DNA of 64,000 bases from NCBI GenBank assembly GCA_001574975.1, contig KQ965792.1, positions 132,919 through 196,918 on the forward strand, given 5' to 3'. Shown here one piece after another: positions 10,591 through 20,404 of this stretch; position 1 is the first letter of the stretch; the number at the start of each line of letters is the position of its first letter. The stretch is from Gonapodya prolifera JEL478. Taxonomy: Eukaryota > Monoblepharomycota > Monoblepharidomycetes > Monoblepharidales > Gonapodyaceae. The notes under the pieces are model-generated. The model did no database searches. It worked only from the letters and a program-made list of their open reading frames with translations, and was not told the DNA's origin. Made by a program: the position numbers and the translations under genes.

Positions 10591-11899
10591 GGCAACAAGC
10601 TTGAATGTCGGACAATGTGGTTCACATCCTCAGAATGGAAGCGTCCGATGCATAAAGGCTCCCGGCAGCGTTTTCTGAATGAATTATTGTTCACAAACAG
10701 GATGGCGAATGACGTCACACGGAAGCAAGCACATCAACCCCACTTTAGGGGCAAAATGTGTTCATGTGATGCCGTGTGATGTCCAAAGGTAAGCAGTGCA
10801 GGAAAATCCGCCACGGAGAGTCTAAAATGTGCAAGTGTGGGTTTTGTGCAGAATTGTGAGGATTTGGTGAAATTTGCCTGCTGGAAGGCAAGTGTCACTT
10901 CAAAAGGGTTTAGGCCAATTCTCCTCAAACTTGGAGAGCTATCTTGTGGATATATACACGTTGTTGGAATGAAGTTTTATGAGATTTTGCCTAATCGTTT
11001 TTGTGAAGAGTGTGGGACCTGGCCCCACATAGGGATATTTGCCAAAGGGAGTGTCAGGAAACCAATCAAGCCAAACGGCAAGATTACGTTGATGGGATCA
11101 TCTTTTGGCTGGTTTGAGGGCTCTGGGACAAGGTTGCCTCACCCACAGTACAGTACGCAAAAGTGGGTGTGGTGTTTGATACTGCACCCCAGCCACAAGT
11201 TTTCCTTTTGGAATGGCCCAGGCGGAGCAAAGAAAGCTTGAATCCATGGTTTGCAAATGATGTGCTTGGCTGTTGGTACTTGCCGGCGCAATCCCACTCT
11301 TGAGCCGACCATCTGTGCTAATGTCTGGTGGTGTGCATACTCTTCATGCGGGAACGTTTCTCGCAAGTACAGCATCTTGTGCGACTATTGTTTGTCCGCT
11401 TTCCACCAAGGTCATTCATTGCCATTTGCCTTCCCTCCATCCTGAATCCCCAAAGCAAAACTCCGGGTCTCATTCGTTGAGGCAGCATACCTCTCAATCG
11501 GCTGCTTGTATTATGTGAAATCTCATGAAGGCGGGGGAAAGGATGGAAAAGTGGGGCAATTTTTGCTGTAGTAACCGTTCATTATTCACTTCGCATCCCA
11601 GCCACGCCGCCAGCGACGCTAGTACACGCCAAAGTTCTGCTCGCGGTCAAGTTGGACTCTGGTCCACATTTCAATGTCCAAGGAAGCAGTGCTGTGTGCT
11701 GCTCCATCTTCCCACGATGTGTGGAAAGGCTTGGACACAGTCACTTTCACGCAAGCGTAGCAGAGATCCGGCCTGCAAGCGCGAACGACTTGAATGATAT
11801 CTCCGCACTGGCAACTCATGTCTGGTGTTGTCGGGAAGCTGTGGTAGGTGACCGCGGCAGCAAGAAGCCAGCACCCGTTCACGCATCCACGACACGGCA

Positions 11900-12591
11900 A
11901 TGAAGCTCCGCACGCTCGTGATTCCGGCCAAGATTGCGCACACGGCCACGGTGCTCATTCTCCACGGACTCGGCGACTCGGGCCACGGGTGAGTGCATCT
12001 CCCTTCCTCAACACTCGCAGATTCAATCGCTGAACCGTGCTCCCGTTTTCCTGACACTTGTCTCCGCTCCTCATTTCCAGTTGGGCCCCAATCGCAACGG
12101 CTCTCGCTCCGCTTCTGCCCCACGTCAAGTTCGGTACGTCTTAATTCTCGATCGGACCGTTTCTCCGCTTCCATTGACCATTTTCTCTCCCCTCACTCCG
12201 TTCTCAGTTCTCCCTCACGCGTAAGTCTCGTTTTCTTCCTCCTTCTAAACCTACACACTCCACCAACGCAACTCTCGATACTCCCCACGTGCACTTCCGT
12301 ACAGCGCCGTCCGCCCAATTGTGAGTCCCCCCCCCCCGTTTCTACCCACTTCCACAATTTCCCTCCCCTGACCACCCACTCAACCACAAATCAGACCATC
12401 AACCAGGGCATGCGCATGCCAGGATGGTACGACATTTCCTCCTTCGACTTTGACCGGCGCAGTGAGGACGAGGCGGGCTTGAGCGAAAGTGTCAAGCAGA
12501 GTGCGTCGCGTATTGCCTTCTGCCCGCCTTGTCTCGATTCGGTCTGACCGCGCCCCACTCTCCCACCTCACCTTCCCTACCACCTCGCCCC

Positions 12592-12627
<36 letters not shown>

Positions 12628-13170
12628 ACGCGTCGCCCCCTCGCCCCCAGTCGAAGAGCTCATCCAAGACGAAATCGCCTCGGGAATCACCGCCGACCGC
12701 ATCGTCCTCGGCGGGTTCTCTCAGGGCGCCGCAATGTCCCTCCTCACTACGCTCACCACCTCGACAAAGCTCGCTGGCGCGTTCGCAATGAGCGGGTACC
12801 TCCCGCTCGCGACTAAATTTCCCGCTGTGAGTGCACTTGGCTGTTGGTAGTGTTGTCGCTATTCTGAATGTCACGACAATCGACAACGCCCTTGGGATGT
12901 TCTTCAACCTGGAAACCGCATCAACACCCATACCTATCCCCCATCACTCCACATAAGGCCGCCAACCCCGCCAACAAACAGACACCCATCGCTCTCTTCC
13001 ACGGCACGGACGACGAGGTCGTGCTGATGCGGCACGGCAAGACCACGTACGACGCGCTCGTCGGGTGGGGGTACAAGGTCACGTGGAAGGAGTACGACGG
13101 CATGGGCCATTCGGCATCGGAGGAGGAGGTTGCGGATCTGGCGCGGTTCTTGAAGGGAATCGTTGCGTGA
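11900..13170 (+). CDS. APT1: Acyl-protein thioesterase (APT1/lysophospholipase family)
   Basis: Serine hydrolase that removes palmitoyl groups from cytosolic proteins. Exons: 11900-11988, 12081-12133, 12208-12220, 12305-12320, 12395-12500, 12651-12826, 12958-13170. All phases close, giving 221 residues, typical for the family. Visible are LILHGLGDSGHG, GMRMPGWYDISSFD, the nucleophile Ser in GGFSQGAAMSL, the catalytic Asp in FHGTDDEV and His in GMGHSASEEE. Exons 3 and 4 are only 13 and 16 nt and carry the conserved PHA segment. Intron 5 contains a 34-nt run of C. No signal peptide is visible, in line with a cytosolic enzyme. Confidence 0.93.
12593..12626 (+). repeat. Poly(C) tract, 34 nt, inside an intron
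   Basis: An uninterrupted run of C inside intron 5 of the thioesterase gene, about 25 nt upstream of the acceptor AG at 12650, where the pyrimidine tract lies. Its length is likely to vary and may be misread in sequencing. Confidence 0.95.
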
Positions 13171-13638
13171 GGGATTGTTGTGTTTTGCTCGGGGGTGGGA
13201 CAGGGCATGTGGAGACTGGACGTGAGACGTCGGGTGGCCGGTGGCTTGGGCGAGCATTTAATGGAGGTCTAGGGACACCGATAGACGGAGTATGGAGGAG
13301 AAGTGGTATTCCATCGTGCAATACAGAGCGACCTGTGCTGGGTCGCGTCACCACATGCCGAACGAACCGCTCCGTGCCCGACACGTCACGGTATCTTTTT
13401 CTGCCACGTTTGGGAACTGGAACGACGCAGGTTTGCGTTCACTCAGTTCTCGTCCACGCGTCGAGTACCGCAAACACCGTCCTACGTAATACTATAGATA
13501 AAACGACTCTTTCTACCCTCACCAAAGCTGCTGACAGCTGCCAATTTAATTTTTAAGAACCCTGTTACCTTCGTTCCTCAACAGATCGGCCTTCACGAGC
13601 CGCCGCAAGTACCACACCATTTCCCACTGAGACACGCC
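13171..13638. other. Intergenic, no gene seen
   Basis: About 470 nt between the thioesterase stop and the start of the hydrolase gene, both on the plus strand. It probably holds a 3' UTR and a promoter. No conserved open frame is visible. Confidence 0.5.
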
Positions 13639-15260
13639 ATGCCCGCCCTGTCCAAATTCTCATCCAAGGCCTCTCTTCCCGCGCCGTCGCTCATCGACCG
13701 TCTCGCGCGATGGATCCTCGCGATTCCCGCTATCCGCACCATCTTCGCCGTGGGCATCCTCGGGTCCATGGTGGTCCGGTACGTCGGCCTGATGCACGAT
13801 CGCACTTGCACGAATCATGTCTGAACAATCCAAACCTGCCACCCGCGGTGCGGTACCAGAATGGCTATCGCGAACCTCGTCCAGCGAGTCCTCGGCACTG
13901 CCCCAAAGAGGGCTAATCTCATCATGAGCGAGGACCGCAAGCGCGCAGCAGAGTTTCGCCTGCTGAAGGATGAGACCGCGGGGAAGCACAGGTGCGTCGC
14001 GGCGTCCCGGTTGCGCACCGAGGTGGCCGTAAATTGGAATATGTTCACCTGTCCCCAATGTCCAACCCCCGCTATGCCCTTCGCGATCTAGGTACGCCAC
14101 AATCGATGGTGTCAAGCTGCACTTTGTCGAAGGGGGCAGCAAGACGGCCCCGCTTATCATCTTCCTGCACGGGTTTGTATCTCGGGCCAAGTTGTCCTAT
14201 CACAATTGCACCGTCTGACCTCGACCGCTTGACCGTATTTACCAGGTTCCCCCAGAACTGGACCATTTGGCGAAACGTCCTGCCACCCTTGGCACGGAAG
14301 TACCGCGTGGTCGCGTTGGACATGCGCGGCTATGGGGGCTCTGACATCCCCGAGGGCGGTCGCGGGGCGTACTCGCTCACAAAGCTTACGGGGGACGTCA
14401 AAGAGCTCGCTGAGATGCTGCAGGTTGAGGCGGGCAATGACAAGGACGCCAAGTTCACCTTGTGTGGGCATGATTGGGTACGTTATGTGGCTCCGGGGCA
14501 CCATTATAACTGCGACGATAGTCTTCCTTCGTCTGGTACGTAGGGCGCAGTCGTCTCGTGGGAGTTCGCTGCCCGCTATAGTCGTGTCCTGTCCCACCTC
14601 GTCATTGTCAACGTTCCGCCTCCCAACGCGTTCGACCGCAACATGACCTTCCGCCAGCTGTCAAAGTCTTGGTGTGAGTGATTTTGCGGCCTCCGATCTT
14701 TGCCCACCTTTGCGCTTCGCCGTTGACCCACCTATCCCCCCTGAAAATCCTAAAATTCGAACTTAAGACATCGTCTGGTTCCAAATCCCCGGCGCCGCCG
14801 ACAAAGCCCTCACCGAGAACGACGCCGCTGGTCTCGGAAATATGCTGAGGGACATACGCAATGTGAAGGAGGAGGACATTGACGTGTTCCGGTACGGAAT
14901 GTTCCGCGAGGAGGGGCGCATGACGGCCGCCATAAACTACGTAAGTTGCGCGTCCACGTCTGCATGCTGGCTCGCCGCCATGATGCTGATTCGACCCTCA
15001 AATTTGTCTCCACACCACCGCAGTACCGCGCCAACATGGCTGGCTCGACCGATGCCTTCACCAAGATCCCTACCCTAGACGTGCCCACCCTCGTGGTGTG
15101 GGGCGAGAACGACATCGCCCTGGACCTGACCACGGCCCTGTGGGGCATCGAAGACTACGTCCCGAACGTGTCTGTGGAGATTTTGAAGGGGGTGGGGCAT
15201 TTCGTGCCTGACGAAGAGCCTGCAAATTTGGCCGAGACGATCCAGAAGTTCTTACAGTAA
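13639..15260 (+). CDS. Epoxide-hydrolase-type alpha/beta hydrolase
   Basis: Exons 13639-13778, 13860-13991, 14092-14172, 14246-14477, 14544-14673, 14768-14940, 15024-15260 give 374 residues. A hydrophobic N-terminal segment (IPAIRTIFAVGILGSMVV) suggests membrane anchoring, as in microsomal relatives. The fold signature is clear: FLHGFPQNWTIWR with the oxyanion-hole HGFP, ALDMRGYGGSD, the nucleophile Asp in LCGHDWGAVVSWEF, the acid in VVWGENDIAL and the catalytic His in GVGHFVPDEE. Asp as nucleophile fits epoxide hydrolases (or haloalkane dehalogenase relatives) better than esterases. The substrate cannot be told from sequence. Confidence 0.9.
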
Positions 15261-15510
15261 TGGGATTACTTTTAAAGTTATAGTGCTCATTTTTGTTTTG
15301 GAAACGGTTTTGAGTCGCAAGAATAATGAAAGTAATAAATTTGAGGCCAATATGTTCGGGTATGTCGGGCATCGGGGGCAACAGATGAGGGAACAATGTG
15401 CTAGTTTGATATCCAAAGACTCGTATACTTTCATCATGAACGTACAAGAAAGGAGATACGCACTAACGTACACTACCACAATTAATCACCGTCATCCACA
15501 ACCCTTCCTC

Positions 15511-17394
15511 TCATCTCGCTCCATCACCGTCCACATCCATCACATCCCCCTCTACCGCCTCCACAACAGCCCCACCCCCTCTCCTTCGTGAGCTCATCAT
15601 GCCTTCACCGTCGGTCTCGGGGTCGCTCGCTCTCCCAGCGTCAAGCCCTTCGGTGGAATTCACCGCTGTGTGCCGCCCTTCGAGGTCAATGTCGGGTGGA
15701 CGGCGAACTCCCCTCCCTGTGGGAGTTGTAGCACGCCCACTTTCCCCGTCTCCACTACCGGCTCCTCCTTCTCCATCAGAGGAATCGTCGACGTGCGTCG
15801 CTGGCGGCGCAGTGGCTAATCCAGGTGTGAGTGTAGCGCGACGCCCTGTGGGGCCAACACTTGCCGATACCGCACCGGCGAGGTCGTTTCCGTTCGTATC
15901 AGCGACGACATCCATTGGAGCAACTGCAGGTTGTGTTCCCGTGACGCCATTCTTGGATCCCCAACCTTCGAATCCCAATTCCTTCATAAGTTCTCTCTCC
16001 ATCTCCTCTTCCTCCTCCCTTCCAAGCTCTGCGAGGGAGTCCATGCTCACACTCGCCGCCAAGTTGGCCACTTGTCGGCAAAGGGCGCACTGGAACATGG
16101 CACCTTGGTTGAGGAGCGGTTGGACACATTTGTAGTGGTAGCAGTGGGAGCAAGGCGCAACGAAAAGGGCTTGGAACGGTCCAATCGCACAAAGGCAGAT
16201 GCAACAGTCGACTGAGGCGGAAGGGCGGGAGGAATTGGGACTAGCGGTCGAGTTGGACGGCGAGCCCGGGGGGTGGGAGGTTGCATACGGGTTGGTTGCG
16301 TTGAGGAGAGCGCGGAGGGCGGCTCGGAATCTAATTGGAACGGACACGGTGGCAGTCAAGCACCGCGAGTAGGGTTGCCCAACGATTGAATACTCACAGT
16401 TGAACGTTTGCTTTCCTCCGATGTTGGACCACTGTCTTATTTGTGAGCTGAACCTTCATCACCACACACTTGTACATATCTTCTTGCCGCCCTTGGTAGT
16501 CGATGCCAAGTTGGATAACGTCTCCATTTCGCAATGGGTAAGGACGCGATTCCTTCGCGGAGGGGGACAGGCGCATGTGGTTGAGGAATGTGCCCGAGGA
16601 GGAAGCGGTATCTTTGAGATAAACCTTAAGCGATGATGGAGGAAAAACAAGAATAGCAAATGTTAGGAACGTTGGGGGAATGTAACAGGCAAACAGAAGT
16701 AGAGGCTTCTCCAACAAATGGGACTTCCCACCGCGGGACAAGCGTTCCGACCCTGTTGGTCCTCTCTAAAGCATAGTTAGCTTCGCACTGACCTTAAAGT
16801 GCAGAGCACAGAGAGAAAGTGGTCGGAATTTGGTGACTTCGTTAGCAACGAGGTTTCATGTTGACTGGAACGGTTCCCCGCACTCACCTGCCCGTCTTTC
16901 GCCCACATTTCAGCATGGTTCCTCGATACCACTTTCGACTTAAACCAGATGCAGTCCTTGTTCGCCTGAAGCGAGTTCAGAGGGTTTGGACCATTTCCCT
17001 TGTTGACTTGGCGACCGATTTTGACGACCACTCCCTCAAATAGCTCACGATCTATGGCATCAAATTGAAATGGGGCATGCGTCGGTCGGTTCTGGTCCAC
17101 GTAGGGTATCAACTTGAGCGAGATAACTGGGAGGAGTGTTGTTGCGGAGTTTGCGGAGTTTCCGTTCGCTGGCTGAGAAGACGAGACAGTTCCAGCTTGC
17201 GCCGACTGAGAAGCTCCCGGTCCCGCTTGGTTTGCGTCTTGGGCGGTCGAAAGTGAAATGTGGAGGTGGTCACCCGCGGATGGGTTACCCGAGGCCGTCG
17301 TCGCGAGCGCAGCAGGAAGGGGAAGGGGGGTAATGTGAGGCTGCGAGGCAGCCGGCGGTGGCGACTGCCGTGGATCCGTTGCCGAATTGCTCAT
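15511..17394 (-). CDS. FHA-RING E3 ubiquitin ligase, Dma1/CHFR type
   Basis: Exons 17394-16888, 16624-16398 and 16330-15511 give 517 residues. An unstructured Ser/Ala-rich N-terminus leads to an FHA phosphothreonine-binding domain (VVVKIGRQVN, KVVSRNHAEMW, then VYLKDTASSSGTFLNH across the intron). A RING finger follows (CCICLCAIGPFQALFVAPC, SHCYHYKC, FQCALCRQ). FHA before RING is the order of yeast Dma1/Dma2 and animal CHFR, ligases of the mitotic and spindle-position checkpoints. The C-terminal 200 residues are acidic, Gly/Ser/Thr-rich and probably disordered. Divergent from the NIPA gene, with 82 nt between starts. Confidence 0.9.
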
Positions 17395-17476
17395 TCAGGG
17401 TTTTGTAATTATTTGGTGGACTCAACCAAGAGGCAACTAACCCCAGCTGGCGGCAACCACACCACCCAACAAACCC

Positions 17477-18668
17477 ATGAGCGTCGCTGGAACTCTAGTG
17501 GCCATCTGTGGAAATTGCATGATTGGCACAGGACAGACTTTGCAAAAAGCAGCCCTTGACGGATCCAAACGGACATTTGCCGCAGATAAGAAACGCGGCA
17601 CGCATGCGCTTCTACCCACCGGCCGTCGGGTAGTATCGGGGACTTTGCCGTCCGATTCTGGACCACGACAGCTCCACAGACGGGGATCTGAAGGATCAGA
17701 ATTGAAGTATTCAGGAAAGCCTGCTCGATCACCGCAGGTGTCAACCCCAGTCTTGGAACCTCCTCCGCGGTACAAATCTCCCATGTGGCTGCTCGGGATG
17801 TTTCTAGCGACTTGTGGTGAACTCGCGAACTGGTCAGCATTGACCATTTTCGACATCACACCTGCAATAGTCGCCCCGCTGGGAATTGTAAGCGTGGTTG
17901 TTGGTACCTTCTTGGGCGGGAGAGTCCTGGGAGAGCCTGTGGGACCAAGGCAACGAATGGGTGTCCTCTGGATTGGAGGCGGTGTCTGTAAGTACCGATT
18001 GTCCGCACCCCGCTGAGATTCTGGCACCTTTTCTTTTATGAATAGTTGCGATACTGCTATCGGTTCCTCAGACGGCTCTAGTTCGTTCTCCAGACAAGAT
18101 TGCCCGGATAGTGGAGATTTTGGACCCCCGCTTTTCGCTGTATGTCACGATTTGCCTGAGCTTGTCGATTTTCCTCGTATGGATGGCATTTATTGTTGGA
18201 TACGAACGAGCTGAGATTTTCTGCCTCATCGTCGCAGTCTACGGAGGTGTCACAGTGGTCTCATCAAAGTCACTCGCCTATGCCCCTTCTCCAACTACTG
18301 CGACATTTCTCGTTATTTCTCTTGCTCTTCAGGAGGTTTTTCGCCAGCAAGCGCTGAGCCGATTCTCTTTAACGCAGTTTCAACCATTGTTATATGCCTG
18401 TCATAACACCATCTCTGTTTTATCATCTTCGATTGTCTTTGATGAGCTGAAGGACGCCACACACTGGGAGACGGCTAGATTTCTGGCTGGCTTTATCGTC
18501 GGATTAGGACTTGTTGTTCATGGAATCCGAAGACTCCAATCAGAAGATGTAGCTGCAGTGGGCTCGGAGAAGGAGAAGACCGTCATGCCAACCTCGAGTT
18601 GGTTTTCTAGGAGGGCTTCTATATATTTGAACGCAGACAGGCCGGCAGCGAAGTTGTCGGAGGATTAA
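17477..18668 (+). CDS. NIPA-type magnesium transporter
   Basis: Exons 17477-17987 and 18046-18668 (phase 1), 377 residues. A first helix starts at the N-terminus (MSVAGTLVAICGNCMIGTG). A charged loop of about 70 residues follows, then the family core: GELANWSALTIFDITPAIVA and PLGIVSVVVGTFLGG. Exon 2 continues with LYVTICLSLSIFLVW, VAVYGGVTVVSSKS, FLVISLALQEVFRQQALSRF, an AC[H]NT-type helix and ARFLAGFIVGLGLVVHG. The pattern is that of NIPA/Mg_trans proteins, membrane transporters of magnesium in the plasma membrane or endosomes. The long first loop is larger than in animal NIPA proteins. Confidence 0.88.
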
Positions 18669-18995
18669 ACAATGTATATAAATTGTATTCTCAGGACTCC
18701 TATTAACGTCCTGTTCAACTCCCGGACTTTGAGAACAATGACACGTCGAAAATACACGGCGATTCCGATTGTCGTTAGAGAAAGTATTACCTCAGGACTG
18801 TAAAACCATCGTGCGAACGCCATTGAAGTCGAAGTTGCCTTTCACATGATTTTGTTCAAGGTATGGAGTGTGCGCACAAGTAACGCTCGCTATACATTCG
18901 AGCGCTCGCATAATCTTCACTTTTTATTACAGAGTGGCGAGGTGCGAAGGCTTGCCTCGCAACCAAAGTCTGAGACCAACCAAACGACAATTTGA
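18669..18995. other. Intergenic, no gene seen
   Basis: About 330 nt between NIPA and HOP2, both on the plus strand. No conserved open frame is visible. It should contain the NIPA 3' UTR and the HOP2 promoter. Confidence 0.5.
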
Positions 18996-20214
18996 ATGGG
19001 CAAGCCAACGAAAGACAAGGCGCCTCAGATAAAAGGCGATGAAGGTGAAATCCATTGCTCGCTAGGCTTCGAGGCTCGCGCCTTTCTCCTCGTTCAACTT
19101 CGTGCCTTCAGCCGAGATTCGCATTCTGGAATACCTCAAGGAACAGAACGTGAGCCATCGATGCGTTGTTTTTTTGGTATCTTGAGTTAGAAGGACTGAA
19201 TCGGATATCCCTGGCGCGCAGCGACCGTACAGTGCGAGTGAGTGGACGTCATTACCTTTGGAACCACTGAATCGACTTGATTTGTCTCTTCAGTCGATGT
19301 AGCCAACAACTTGCATGGAACAATTGCCCTCACGCAGACGAAAAAGATCCTTCAGCATCTGGCCGACTCGGAAAAGGTCAGTGACACTGTATTCCCACAC
19401 TGAACGACTAATCCATCACGTCCAGATTTGAATAGATAGAATGCAAAACTTACGGGAAAGCACAAGTATATGTCCGTCTCCAGGATGATGTGGAATCTCC
19501 ATCGGAGGATCAGGTTCGTCTCGAATTCGGATGGACTTCAAGCATTTGTTATCATACACAATTGGCCAACACCGATTAGCTCAGCGCCATGGATTTGCGG
19601 CTTGAGTCGTTAAAGGAGCAGGTCTCCGAAGCGAAGGATAACGTGAAAACCCGCGAGAAGCAACTGGCAATTCTTTCCTCCAGTCCTGTCACTGAGGAAG
19701 CAAAGAAACGTGCAATTGTGAGCATTTTGTTGTCGCGTGTACTTTATGAGGTGTTCACGTTGTAACTGATGTGCTCCTAGGAACTCCGCATTGAAGTGAG
19801 ATAAAGTCTCAATGTTGGTCACGTCCCGCGATACTTTCGCGCTCAACATTACTTCTTCAAACAGTCTTCTCTACATCGTACTCGGCTGACTACTCTCCGA
19901 AACCAGACACCAGTGCTTAGTCGCGCCGACATGGCAAAAGTCGACGCTCAACTGGGGAGATTCAAGTTCATGTGGGCGAGAAGGCGCAGTCTCTGTCGCG
20001 TTTTGGTCGGCACCGTTGTGGATGTTGCCGACTCGTGTGGAGCGGAAAGAGACGGTGGAGGACGGATTCGCAAAGATGACATCGTGGAGGAGAGCGGCAT
20101 AGACACTGTGAGTCTATGGATTCTCACACATTGGTTATGTCAGCTCATTGTTTCATTATTGGACAGGACGAGATGTGCGACGTCAATTTCGAGACCTTTG
20201 AAAACGAGATATAA
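18996..20214 (+). CDS. HOP2: HOP2 / PSMC3IP meiotic recombination cofactor
   Basis: Partner of Mnd1 that stimulates Dmc1/Rad51 strand exchange and homologue pairing in meiosis. Nine exons: 18996-19044, 19112-19149, 19222-19237, 19294-19376, 19436-19513, 19580-19717, 19781-19795, 19865-20107, 20167-20214, with every phase consistent, 235 residues. N-terminal winged helix: EIRILEYLKEQNRPYSAIDV, ANNLHG, LADSEKIECKTYGKAQVY. Coiled coil: MDLRLESLKEQVSEAKDN, then KTREKQLAILSSS. The family's C-terminal signature is present as EESGIDTDEMCDVN. Exons of 16 and 15 nt explain why no long open frame is visible here. Ends 190 nt from the convergent CCCH gene. Confidence 0.92.
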
Positions 20215-20404
20215 AACTGAAGTGGGAGACGATTTTATTTTTTGTGTGTGTTCATTCAAAAAGGCAAAGAAGAAAAGAAAAGAAAAGACGCCATTTAACT
20301 GAGATGCGCATTGATGTTAGATACCCTAAAAGAACCCCGTTCCAACTTCAATAGGGCTTTCAAATACCGCACGGTGTTTTCAATCAACATTCAACCCCTC
20401 AATT

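Larger units (their letters stand above)
9352..11899. other. 2.5 kb gene-poor region
   Basis: Between the cadherin-like gene (start 9351) and the thioesterase gene (start 11900). It contains the degenerate direct repeat listed separately. At 10837-11241 a plus-strand open frame of 134 codons starts with GTG, not ATG, and lies in slightly AT-richer DNA; it matches nothing I know. From 11250 to 11899 I see only short frames. The region could be a decayed mobile element, but no transposase, reverse transcriptase or terminal repeats are visible. Confidence 0.4.

Noticed and set aside
10052-10615. Minus-strand frames of 187-207 codons over the direct repeat
   Set aside because: The similarity between the two repeat copies is at DNA level with indels that break the frame, so selection on protein is not visible.
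11671-12174. Minus-strand open frame of 167 codons
   Set aside because: It overlaps exons of the plus-strand thioesterase, which is well supported by catalytic motifs and phase.
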